A stretch of DNA of 64,000 bases, taken from the NCBI RefSeq assembly GCF_902148845.1, contig NC_043746.1:9968706-10032705 (forward strand), in the 5' to 3' direction. Origin of the DNA: Salarias fasciatus (Eukaryota > Chordata > Actinopteri > Blenniiformes > Blenniidae). Positions within the stretch are counted from its first letter, which is position 1. Each line of letters starts with the position of its first letter. A program made the translations under genes and the position numbers. The notes under the pieces are model-generated. The model ran no database searches, had not been told where the DNA came from, and saw only the letters and a list, made by a program, of their open reading frames with translations. Positions 11,050 through 23,057 of this stretch are shown piece after piece.

Positions 11050-14000
11050 TCAGTTTAACAACTTTTACATTATTTACAACAGCAGAATTGATTTCAGATT
11101 AATGCACAAGACTCACAAAGCCTATTGACCTGGATGAATCACTAACATGCATATGTTATTCTTAATCAGGCAGTGAGTCAATAGTAAAGACTGACGCGTG
11201 TCCCTCTCATTGAAAACATCTGACTGAAGTGTTGGTTCTCCAGATATCAGGTTTGACGTTTCATTACATGTGACTTTCTGCCATTTCCTAACTGTGAATG
11301 GTAAATTGGTCCGTTGGTCCATCAATAACAGGCATATAGGTCAAGGTAAGTTAAAGTTATACAATAGCAGACTTACACAACCGAGCAGCACAAAGGTTGT
11401 CCTTAGCCATGTCTTTTTCCAGATCTAACTTATATACTATTGCATAATAAGCACTGACTTTATGTACAGCAAGCATTCAGACCGTGGTAGGGCAGTAAGT
11501 GAAGAAACTGGCCTGGAGGATGAAGACTGAGTTGGTTTAAAACCGCGCTGCTCATGCCTGGCCCTCCAAACTGCCGGTGGGAAACTGGATGTTTCATTGA
11601 GGAGGGCCAGTGTGTGTCTGGTGCCTCAGCCAGTGCTCCCGCTTACAAAGGGCCATTAGCCAAGGTCTGCAGCTGACAGATGATGCCCCGCCACTCGACG
11701 GACCACGATCATGCTGTGATTTACAATCTTTATATTTAACCAGAGAGAGATTAATTATCGCCGGCAAATTGACAAGTCCGGCGAGGTGAGGGAGGTCTCT
11801 GCCTGACATCGCCATTCCTCACGGCTCTCCATGCCAGAGGGCATCGCTCCTGACCTTGAAATGCCAGGCATGTTGGGCACCCCGCCTCTCTTCAGCAACA
11901 CCCCCCTGAACTTTACTCTTTAATAACCATCCTTTACTCCCGGCAGGGATGCCGTTCACCGGGATGAGCTTATGGCCTCACAATGGTTGCCACGGAAAAA
12001 ATCAAAAGTATACGGTAGGGCAGAGTGCGCTTATTTTTGATCCTGTGCGCTGCCGGACTTCTGTCCAAGCGTGAGCGTTAGACAAAGACTGAGTGAGCGA
12101 GAGTATGGGGAAAAACAAGCCTTGCCCAGAGCGAGAAAACAAAGGAGCCGTGGCTCCATTCAGTCTTTTCACTCTCCTGCTTTACTGATGCCCTGCAGAT
12201 GTCTGTGGCAACTTTTTATATTGTGTTGTAGCCTCTGTGAGCCGTTTTGTTATATGGTTGTGTTGCTATCTCATGTGCGATCCTTCATGTGAGTGACAGG
12301 CTTGACCCTGCCCTCTTGTTGTGCATACTCAACAATAGGAAGCTAAATCAATTTCGGTCTCCAGGGACAATAAAAGGCCATAAAATGTTGTATTGAGGCT
12401 GTCAGTGTTCAAGCTGAAGCTCGAACTGAAAACTGAGACCGGAAAAGCCTCTCGTTTTCTTCCAGTTGTCTCAATTAATTTATTCAATCCATGTTTTATT
12501 CAATGCTGTACTGATACATAAACTCGGAAAAAAAAAATACCAGCTCATCATATATGTCGTTTCATCATGTGTGTAAAGGCAGCATCTATCAATAGTGCTA
12601 ACTTTACGATCACTATTTCATCCATGTGTCGGCGTAATGAGGTGATAAAAACACAGTTCCTCATTTATCTCATGGCACTGCCTTGCTGGCTGTGTCTTTC
12701 TGTGCCGTGAACCCTCCCGGCTGGTAAATGGGGACTTTCCCAACTGCTAACCTTCTGAGTTTCCAGATCCATCAGAACAGTTCAGAAGCACAGACTTTGT
12801 GCGAAAGTCTGCTATCGTGCGCTTCGCCTTGCTCGAAGGAAGACACAGTAAGTCTGTCTCTGTCCAAAGTAACAAACCCCACTGAAACCTTTAAGGCTTC
12901 TTAATTAACTATATCGAGTAGCTTCTCGAAAATGTCAAACCGTGGCTTTAAAATGCAAAGCTAAAAAAAAAAAAAAAGTGAACTGGCAGACAATGTTGTG
13001 CTTTTCTTCAAAAGTGCTTTCAAGGAAGATAAATCTAACTCTTTCCTGTCTTTTGCTACATCTGGAAGAGAGAAAATCAGATGAAGTCGGGTTTTATTTC
13101 TGTATTTCTGTCGTTAAGTTGAGTCCACAGAGGGACGTCATCGGCAGCGAACACCTCAAGTGTCAGTTTACCTTCTGTCTCCACCTGAGCGCATCACACC
13201 AAATAAAATATGACTTGTTATCGGTGCGAGTGCAGCAAGACCATGAGGCACAAATAATCATCAAAACACAATATAAACTTTGTATCATCTCTGACAAATA
13301 AACAGTGCATCACACTAGAAAAATGATCAAATTCGCAGCTGATGCCAGGCGGTGATAATAACTGTGGGGGTTGTGCGATCGCGGTAATAACACATCCATT
13401 ACACCTCACATCCTAAACAACAGCTCTCACCTCCCCATCGGAATCGCACTCCTACAAGTCTCCCCCTGCTTCTCTCTCACTTCACCCTTCACCTTTGCCG
13501 AGCCATTCTCATCCGTCTCTGTTCACTGCGTGCCACAGCCGAGCCGCTCACCTATGGCACTTTCCCCCGGTGCCTTCACTTGCACTTTGCAGACTGACGC
13601 TCACAATGAAGGACAAGGCGCTAATGATTTCCGTTCGGTTTCGCCGCCGGGGCTTGGGAATATATGTCCCGGATAAACCCAAAGATTTATGACATCAACA
13701 TTTTATCTCCTTTTAGGAGCGGCGCGGGTGAGACGAGGGCAGCGTGGACGGACGGCAGAGCGCCGCGCGGGAGCCGTGACCACCTCCGCTAATCCGCTGG
13801 CACCCCCACCAGCTCACATTACAGATGGAAATCACTGAAGGATTATACCACCGAATCAGCTCTGCTCGGTTTAAGATGCCTTTCAACATCAGCAGTCTCA
13901 CCCCGGCGCTGCCCCCCCCCCCCCCCCCCCCGTTTCTCTCTCCTCGTCACCCTAAATCACACCCACCCTGTCGGAAGGTAGTACTCTAAAAGGAGAGATC

Positions 14001-16052
14001 ACACCAATCCAGGCTGTCAGCATGGGAACAATTAGCAGGCAGGTGCAGAAAATTGCTCTTTTCATAATGAAAGTTATTTATACATTCTCTCTCACAGAGG
14101 TGGACATGCTGCCTTATTGTTAGCTAAAGAGCTCCTTTCCTTTCCGCCCCTCTCCTCGGTTTTACCGGCACATGAACATTTTGGACGGAGTGCTTTAAAA
14201 AGCAATGAAAACACTGATAATTCAGGTTCACAGAAACATAAAGGCTGTTGCTGCAGAATCTGATATCTCTGAGACGTCAGCTCAGACTGAGACATCAGTG
14301 ATTCTCAATCCAATTACATTAATCGACCATAGAAAATCCATACTGAAGCTTGATGAACAATCTTTACTGCCAAATTATAGGGATGCCATCATTATAATTG
14401 AAGATGGTTATGGCTGTCACCATCCGTCTAATGAAATAATCTGGTTTGAAGTAACCCTCTGACCGTGATCATGAAAGACGTCGTGATGGGTTTTCTTCCC
14501 CGAAATATTACCACCTACTGCTCAGTTTGTCCCAGTCTCTCTCTGCAGCGTCAAGTTTGTTAGGCGGACACCCAGAAACTCACTTTGTCTCTAAAACATC
14601 ACTGACAGACGGGGAGGGAGGGGGGTCGGGGTTCAAAACCATGACAAGAAGATGTGAGCAGTCCACCACCATTTCCAAGGCACATCACCGGAGACACTGA
14701 AGGTCGCGGTCTTTTTAAAGAATCGCTTATTGAAAACATTCTGGCAGGATCCAGTGATGTCCAGATGACTCCATAACAGCTCTCACTTTTGTGCAGCAAC
14801 TTTAATTCAGTCCACAAGGTCAAAGAGGTCAGTGGACAAAGTGTTGCTCATCTCAACGGCCACGTGGCGCCGGGCTCAAGATGCAGAGCGCTACTGCTCT
14901 CTGCTGACAGCCGCGCGTCACTTCCCAGCTCAAGCTCTGCTCCTTATCAACGTTTGGATTCTCCCCTGATAATTACAATGACAGAAAAAACATGATGACA
15001 CCGTGACTCCTGTTTCACGCCGGAGAAAGTTTTGGATGAAAGATATTCTTTTTTTTTTTTTCCTATTTTCCCAGGGAAGGTTTAGAGCAGGATCTGTTTG
15101 CTGAGGATAGGATCTTGTCGGGGGGCCTTTATCGTGAGCCGTGTAATCCCAGGTGAACAGAGCATGGTCTTATTATTATACGATACACATCTTTATCCTC
15201 ACAGTAAATAGCTTTTTGATTGCTGACCATCGCCGAGGCCCTCCGGAGATATCCCCTCCTCAGACAAGCGTCTCTCTCCTGCAGGGTTTATGTCTGGCAG
15301 CCGGTCGGCAAATAAGCCTATCAGTCCTCGGAGTATCATTTAGCTCTGGGAGCGTTTTGTGTTTTTATATAATCCTGGTGTTTGTTTCTCTAATTGAAGG
15401 ATCAACAAACCAATATTTGAATAAAGTCTTAAAGCGTTTGTCTGCTTGTATTATGTGCACTGTGCTGTCTCCATCTGGTGGCCACTTGTGATAAATACAT
15501 AACTTTATATCAATTCAGCTCAATCAATTAATATGATTACTGCAGGATTATTTACAGAAATATACACCTTCTGTGACAAAGCCTTTATGTTTGGGACCAG
15601 AAATCCGTGAAATATACATGGGGGAGAGGTAAAAAAAAAACTTAAATCCCATAAAACAAACAAGACAAGCAAGGGAGACATCTGTGAGCACAACTGTGAC
15701 TCTCTCAACAGCACCATTAAATTAGACATAATTCAAATGCTCTAAGAACCCTGTGATGAAACTTTTAATTTTCTGTGAGCCCATAAAAATAGAAACGTGT
15801 GAGTGATGTAATGTCAGGCAACGCAACACAAAAGTTCCTCAGTAAATAAAATTAAATTTGTACTCTCTGAAGGGGGAAGCTACCACAAGATGCTCCTCGT
15901 CACTATCAGAGCCAAATTATGACAAAAACACCATTTGATGGATCACAACAATATGTGAAAGTCACAGCTACTGAACTGATGACAAAGATAAAAGGAGCAT
16001 GATTACGTCTCAATTTTAGGTTTATTAAATCAATATGCAGGCATTAAATGAC

Positions 16053-16053
<1 letters not shown>
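11050..16053. other. Gene desert with candidate conserved blocks
   Basis: There is no coding exon that I can support; open frames are short and show no domain or splice context. Three blocks are non-repetitive and dense in short AT-rich homeodomain-type motifs and E-boxes: 11560-11830 (CAGCTG, GATTAATTATCG), 13975-14065 (AACAATTAGC, CATAATGAAAG) and 15120-15400. These resemble the conserved non-coding elements usual beside developmental transcription factor genes such as Atoh1. A C20 run sits at 13912-13931. Conservation itself cannot be seen from one sequence. Confidence 0.4.
13912..13931. repeat. Poly-C run
   Basis: Twenty consecutive C. It could form a G-quadruplex or i-motif; the exact length is doubtful in any assembly. 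Confidence 0.9.

Positions 16054-16124
<71 letters not shown>
16054..16124. repeat. (CTAT)n microsatellite
   Basis: About 17 copies of the tetranucleotide CTAT. The frame that spells repeating YLSI residues across it is an artefact. Confidence 0.97.
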
Positions 16125-19100
16125 GCTGTACATTCTGTGTCCTTGTCCAGGAACATGTTTCCCATGTATTATGAATGCATTATACGTATTTCAAAGAGGG
16201 AAAAATAATACAAACACCTTCCAGCATTATCTATTCCAATACAGCGTCTCCACAGACAGCTTCACAATTACCAGATGGCGTCATCACCTCTCCGGTAGAG
16301 TGCGAGCAAAAATTAGAAATGATTTATTTTTTTTGCTTTTGTCGAACTCATTCCTATTTTCAGCTGAGTGTATATGATCTCGTTTTGAATGTGCTTTCAG
16401 CTGCATCAAACCAAACGAGCGCTTGATGATGACCTGTAGGGCCTGTGTTCCGTCCTTCTCGTGTTTGTCCATGCATTAAAACGCCATATAATCGTCTTAT
16501 TGCAAGCACAACGGCATGAGTATCCAATACACAATGTAAGCATCTATCTGCTGCTGACAGCTCTCAGAGTCCCTGATGCTCAAGTGTCTGGAAGCCTTTC
16601 TTCTTCCTTTGATGGACTGGTTCTTTACTGCCTACTCCACGTTTGCCTATTTGCCATATGGTGTGCTGGTGCATAAATGGATCACCACTCAAAATAGAAT
16701 TTCAGCCTGTCACACACGAAGCAAAAAACCTGTGCATGGCTCATTAAAGCAAGCTACTGCTCTCTTGTTATTTTTAATACTGATTAAGCACCACGAAAGT
16801 CTGCTAGCCACAGACATTAGTGAGTCCCAAAGTGAAGAAAATATGTTATTTTTCTTCTCGTACCAGCAGCTGGAAGAAATTTGAAGTTTCATTGGGCTGT
16901 ACAATCCTAGCATATCACCATGTGATCAGAGCCCTGCTGCAGACACATTTCATAAACTGTTACATTTTGGAGAGCATCGGTGACAAACAGCTACACTTGG
17001 AAATGCATTCATTGATTTTGTGAAAATACACTGCTGTGAAAATACAATATTTGTGGACACATTTTATGTAAATGGATGTTGTGATGCACTCACTCCACTG
17101 ATTCTTAGTTATGTGCATGCTTTTATTCTGGGTTCATGTACTTCACAGGAACAGAGCTTCCATGGTGACACAGGGAGAGCCCGCCTCCTCCTCCATTATT
17201 TGGCTGCAGACCCCATGCAGCCCTCCAATTGTTACTCCTTTTAAGTAATGCCAATCACTGTGACAATTTGACATCCGTCATTGTTATATTAGAGGGAAAT
17301 TAAACTCAAAACATGACTTTGATTTCACTGTTCAAATTTTTTTTCCACTATGAAAACAGAATTTTTTGCAACATCATGTGATGATTTTCAATTTTAAACA
17401 GTATTGATCCTTTTTAAAACCCTGAGACTGCTTAGAATTCTGTTCAGCAGATTACAGGCTGCACGAAAGAACCAGATGTTGAGAAGAGAGTTAGCTGCAA
17501 TCAAATGCAGCAAGATGCAAAAACTCATCATGTAAACACTTCTGTCTGATCAGATTTAGGCCCTATCAGATTGGATCAAAGGTGTGACTCTGTTCAAACA
17601 AATAGTGCCATAATAGCCTTTAAATTTAAACTTGAAAGTTTTTTGTTGATGTTTTATTGTGATGCAGAGTATGTAACTATCTGTATTTTCACACAAAAAA
17701 TTACGGAAAACTACAACAACCTCAACATGAAGCCAAAGTTAATGATACCTTCTTGTGAAATGTCCAAAAATGATTTATTCTAAAGCTGTTACATCAGTTA
17801 TGTTTTTAGAAAAACACTAACAGCACAGCTTGGAGGCTAATGCCAGTTTGTTATCTTTCATGGCAGCATCACTGATATATCAGCTCAGTTCTCAGTGTTG
17901 TGTAGTGTTCACTATATTTGATTGTTTGTTTGTTTTATCAATATTTTATCTGAAATGTTTAGAATTTACTTGGTGACTTTGGTGGGCCGGGTTGGAGCCT
18001 CTTGGGGACCTGTTTTGGTCTTCTGTTTGACAATTCTGGAATAAACCATTTGCAGCTACAAATATTTCAGCAATTCTATATACTGCTTACATTCAAATGG
18101 AAGTTTAAAAGACAAAAAAATATTTATCCTAATACTGATATTTATGGGAAATAGGGTCATATAAATGCAGTCATTTTTACAGCGACAGTCAGTGAAAGTC
18201 TCGATAAGTTTAACTCTTGCTAACCTTCGCAGTTCACGCTGGAGGTCTGAGTGATTGAACGAGCTTTGTCCTCGTGCTTCACGTCGCCTGGTGAGACACG
18301 TGTCGTGCTAAAGTCACGCTGCGTGGTTCCACCTGTGATCTCCGGAGCGGGTCTTACCGTCACACGCGCTTTTGTTGGCCCCTTCATGGTCGCTGACCCC
18401 GGGGAGAGCCGTCTGTCTCCCCCCCCCCCTCCCTGGTGGAGACGTTGGTCTGCAGGCGCCATCGCGATATTTCCCTCTTCTCCACGCGCAGACAGCAGCT
18501 CTTCTCGCGAGAAGTCAAATTAAGACCTTTTTTTTTTTCAGTCGCGCGCTCAGCAGAATCTCCCGCTGTGCAACTGCGCGGGAAGAGCTATCTCCTCCTC
18601 CTGTTATTGTCCTTCTCGGAGTTCATCAATTAGCCTTTTGCCAGAGATAACGTTGACTTAATGAAGCGTTGCATTAACTGGAATATTACTTCCCTTTGCC
18701 CAAATTAATGAGGCCGCTAATTGTCCTAATTTGCGTGTGAAACCCTGCATTAAGATTTCTCCCTTTGCGCTCCAGAACCACCTCCGTAGCTCCGGGTGTG
18801 AGCGGATAATTACAGAGCAGCTCCTCTCCACATCAAGAGGTGCACTGTTCCTGGTGCATGATAGTGTAAAAAAATAATGGAAGCCCTCCATTGTTGGGAA
18901 ATTAAGGAGTCTTTAATTAAAACACTCCTCCTGTGGGGCGCTGAGGGGGGAAACGTGGAGAGTTTATTCCTGTACCTGCACCTATTCATACTTCATGAAA
19001 GCAGACAGGAGGTGCATTCAGTGTGGGATGAATGGGATTAGGCGGGGAGCATGTACACTCCTTTTGAGGGCTATATCAAGTCTTATATACTCATACATTC

Positions 19101-19280
19101 ATTTATGGAGACATAAAGCAGTTTTAAAACAGGTATGAGTTTCATAAGGGATGAAGGGTATTCTGCTGTGCATCTGTGGGAGCTTAATGGATGGACATGG
19201 AGATCATATTATTGGTTATTAAAACTTTTTTTTTCCATTGCTTGAATGATAACTTCATGTAAAAATACATGCTCTTACCC
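16125..19280. other. Gene desert with candidate conserved blocks
   Basis: No gene seen. Two stretches look like possible regulatory DNA by composition. At 17165-17270 there are CCATTATTTGG, CAATTGTTA and CCAATCACTGTGACA motifs. At 18630-18800 there are repeated TTAAT/ATTAA cores with GGATAATTACAGAG nearby. At 17980-18040 a short worn piece resembles a common fish repeat reading GGGCCGG...GGGGACC; a similar one is at 20955-20995. All of this is inference from motif content. Confidence 0.35.
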
Positions 19281-19505
19281 AGGGTCGGGTCTACGCAGGG
19301 GCAAGAGGGGGCCTGGCCCCCTCAAATAAATGTTGTGCCCCCTCAAACTAAATCCCCCAAAATATATTAGCACGAGCACGCACCTCACCATCCTCGCTCC
19401 AACACTACATACAGACCCCCCACCCCCCCACCCCCCACCCACTGAACGCACATTTGTGCCCCCATACACTTGATGTGACGAATGTCTGGCGACGGGTCTG
19501 CTCTT
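19281..19505 (+). mobile_element. Degenerate interspersed fish repeat
   Basis: The order GGTCGGGTCTACGCAGGGGC, GGGGGCCTGGCCCCCTC, GTGCCCCCTC and later GTGCCCCCAT resembles a repeat I recall from several teleost genomes, probably a non-autonomous DNA transposon. A short possible relative lies at about 24415-24480 (CTCCGCCCCTGTGTA). I cannot assign a superfamily. Confidence 0.4.
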
Positions 19506-19509
19506 ATCA

Positions 19510-22500
19510 CACTTTGTGAACACCATTAACCATTAACCATTGATAATGTGCCACTGATGGGAAATGATTCATTCACAGAGAAGGATTGGGTTATAGGTTT
19601 CAATTCTCTCCCATCCATCCCAGCCTCTTTCTCACTGCTTTATCAGCTCAGAGTCTGTACCTGACTGACCTTGGGACTTAAAAGGTCAGGCACAACCTGA
19701 ATCTGGGCAGGTTAAGAAAGAGAATCACACACTCACTCATGGTCACATCTTCACAACTGAAAACAGATTGAAAACAGACACCGACCAGACAGTGTGCACA
19801 GTGGTGAAAACTCTCGCTCCATGTCTTGGCTTCAGGTCCAGCCTGAGCCGTTCTGTGTGGAGTTCCAGCATAGAGTTGCATGTTCTCCTTAATGATGCTT
19901 CTCCAGGTCCTCTGATTTCCTCTGAAACTGTCTGTCTTTTGCTCAGTTTGGCCCTGGGATGGCTCAAGACCTGCAGGGAAACAAATAAGGTTAATTTGAC
20001 AAAACACCAAAGAAAGAAGTCTGAACTGAGGATTTTACTTGTATAAGGTTGAAGTTGTAACTAACTCACTGTGCTGCCCACAAATATTAGATTTTTTTTT
20101 TAAATTTTTTAGCTTAATTTTTGTTTTAGCATTGTTGATTTTATTTAAATAGTGTGCTTGATTCAATGTATATGTTAACAATAGATAATTAAAAACAATC
20201 TCTGTTATAATAACTTGAATAAATCTTACTTACCAGAAGAAAGTATTAGTGAAAATCACATTTCTAAAAGTCACAGTATGTAAAGATTTAAAATATTTAA
20301 ATTTACTTTTTTTTGGCTTGTGGAGCCAACAGTTGTTGATAATATTGTATGATATCCCAATAAAAACTACTGAAGTTAGGAATTCAACCAGATGTTACTT
20401 GGCTTGAGGCAAAACTGAATCTGTCAGAATGTTGAGACTTTGGTCGGTGATTCAACACGCTGTGAAGACTCCTGGTCTGTACTGAGAGCCTGCAGGTTTA
20501 TTTTCAATGATGCACCATCAAGTTTTAATTTGTTTACATTTCGTTTATATGTTTACTGACATTTGTATAAACTTTTTATAGCCCATTATGTTTTCACCTC
20601 TGATGAAATTTAATCTTTTTTATTAGATTTACAATCTGAATATTTTTTTGGGGGGGACCATTTTAACTTTTTTTTTGCATTTAAGTGCACTTTCATCGTG
20701 TAGTTCTTGTGATGTTGTACTTTTACATAAAAACGGTTATTAAATCCACAATCCAGGGCTCATTTACCTGAGCACTATTTATAAGAAAGCTAAATTTCTA
20801 CCGCTACATTCCAAATAATGGTAGAAGAAGTTCTGAAAAGTAAAGTACAACTAATACTGCTTGGATTATAATCAAGCAAAGGAGATTAATCTAAGTATAT
20901 TTTTTTCATGTAGACATTTTTTTGGAAAATAACGTGAAAATACTGCCATTGTGTGGGCTGGTTTTGGAGTTGTGTTGGAGACCCCTGATCAAACTCTTTC
21001 AGTGAGGGTCAGGGGATGTTGACCTGAGAGATGTTCCTCACACCTCCTCCTCCTCCTCCTCTTCCTCCTCCTCCTCCTCCTCCTCCTCCTCACTCCGCAC
21101 CAGATGGGAAGTGTAGCCGCATTTTTTAAAGCCAGCTCTCAGGGTTGCAGGCTGTTGCGCTGGCAGTGAGGCTGAAGGAATGAAATATTCATGTAAACCC
21201 CCTCCTTAAAAAAAAATGAATGGACACCCCGGGATACGGAACGTGCCGATTTATTCCGCTAAAACCGGGCCTCCTCATTAGAGGCAGGTCACGGTAACTT
21301 TCTTTACCGGTTGCTCGTCACACTCCAGCCGTCCAGGCCCGTATACCGACAGGTCCCGGCGGAGCGGTGCCCGGTCCCTGGTCCCGGTCCCGGTCCTAGG
21401 AGCCGCTCCTCTCCGGTAATAGACGCTCTAATGAGTGATTAGCGGGGCGCGCCGCGGTGTGAACGCGCAGTTCGTGGCTGCGCGCGCCATATGGGAGACG
21501 TGGGTGACACCGAGGTGCGTAAAGCTCGTGTGAGGTGCCAGGGGACACCAGCTGATAGGCACGAGGACGCAGGCGGCGACAGGCATTTGCAGCCTAATTA
21601 ATCTCCCTCCACTTGGCTTCACCTAAAACTTAATCTTTCCAGAAACACTTTAAAATTGATGCAGCGAACAGGAAGTTTTTGCAATGGCCCGTGCATGATT
21701 TGGTCTTTCTGCGTGACTAAAGGATTCATAAATCGCCACTTATCAGTTCTCATGACTCTGTAATAGACAGGTGTGTCTGCAGGCGTCTCCCACCTGTTCC
21801 TTTTATTGTTCTTCTGCAAATAATGCGCAAAAAAAGATCAGCGGCCTTTTATTGTTTGTTTGAGAACAAACTTGTGTGCATTTCGCTGCCAGGTCCAATA
21901 CCAATTAAGGAGTCGGTTAGTTGCTCATGAGAAAGACATCCCAATTCGTTTTCCATGAGATGAAGAGGAGGATGATGATGAAGACTTAACAGCTTGTCCT
22001 TATGCGCAACAAACCATTGCTATTCCTGATTCAGCTGCTTCCACAGCTCAGGATGTCCTGGGTGATGCAGGAAACCAGGTGGTCTGGGGAATGTGATTAA
22101 ATGTCAAATTTATTTATTTTAATTTTTGGGAAAGAATTGCTTTTGGAACTGATGTCAGTCTTCAGGACAAATAAGTTTTATGAAAAACTTTAAACATTAT
22201 GAATGAGACAGACTTTGCAGGTGTATAAGAGTTATCAGGAATTAATAACATAAAAAAGTTAGGATTTTCATTGCTAATACATTTCAGCATTATGGAGTTT
22301 GTCATTAACCAAAGTTACCATCTGATCTGACCCGATGTGTGGAGTGAGAGTTTTGTGGATGCAGTGTTGTTCATCCCCTACACAATAAAAGCTCCTGGTT
22401 TGATTCATTAAAACAGAAAATTCATATTTTCGAATAGATAGATAAGTTATGACACATTTGATGGAAATGCCCACGAGTCCAAATTGGATGAACTGGTACA

Positions 22501-22745
22501 GAAGATGAGTAAAAAATTAATAAACCTGGGGGGAAATATCAGACACTTGTTTTATATTCAAGGCGCTGTTAAGTTGAAGTTAATGAGCTGCATAGAAATT
22601 GGCACTTGTTACTTTACGAGAAATGTGTGAACAATAATGTAGCCCAAACTCCAACAAGGTCATTAGATCATTTACACCTTCTTCTCTGTCAGCCTCTCAA
22701 ACTTACACCAGTATCCAGCATCACTCTCCTAAATGATTAATGCTC
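19510..22745. other. Gene-free upstream flank of the atoh1-like gene
   Basis: No coding exon supported. It contains the CCT repeat at 21043-21091 and a CpG-rich patch at about 21290-21500, then an AT-rich stretch reaching to the promoter. CCAGATGGG at about 21102 fits an E-box close to the Atoh1-preferred form at nine of ten positions. No further function can be read. Confidence 0.4.
21043..21091. repeat. (CCT)n tract
   Basis: About 16 CCT units with one CTT interruption; a polypurine/polypyrimidine mirror tract. Confidence 0.95.
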
Positions 22746-22759
22746 TCGGCTCCCCTCTG

Positions 22760-22960
22760 TGAGGATGACAACAAGGTCGTGATTGAGTTACAATGCACAA
22801 TAGAGGGAAAAAAGTCGAGCTTTGTCTAATTGTTCCTTGACAGGGTCAGAGGGGATTGTGCGATTGGCTGCTGCCTCCTGGGGCTGCGGGGCTGTCAGGG
22901 CTGTCGGTGGGATGGGAGTGACAACAAGGTGACTTGGCGAAGCTGTATAAATTGTCAGCG
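22760..22960 (+). promoter_or_regulatory. Core promoter of the atoh1-like gene
   Basis: A TATAAATT box lies at 22946-22953, about 105 bp before the chosen ATG, and an inverted CCAAT box (ATTGG) lies at 22863-22867. The 12-mer TGACAACAAGGT occurs twice, at 22766-22777 and 22919-22930. The TATA position puts the transcription start near 22975, which rules out the in-frame ATG at 22830 as a start because that codon lies upstream of the TATA box. The function of the 12-mer is unknown; ACAAGG resembles a Sox/HMG core. Confidence 0.6.
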
Positions 22961-23057
22961 CCGTGCAAACATCTCCAGAGGAGCGCGCATCAGCCAAAGT
23001 CTTTGGGGCGACCTTTCCCTTTTTACGCGCACCGCCCCGGGCCTCTTACCCACAGCG

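Noticed and set aside
22830-23057. In-frame upstream extension of the atoh1-like frame from an ATG at 22830
   Set aside because: This ATG lies upstream of the TATA box at 22946, and the added residues show no resemblance to Atoh1 proteins.
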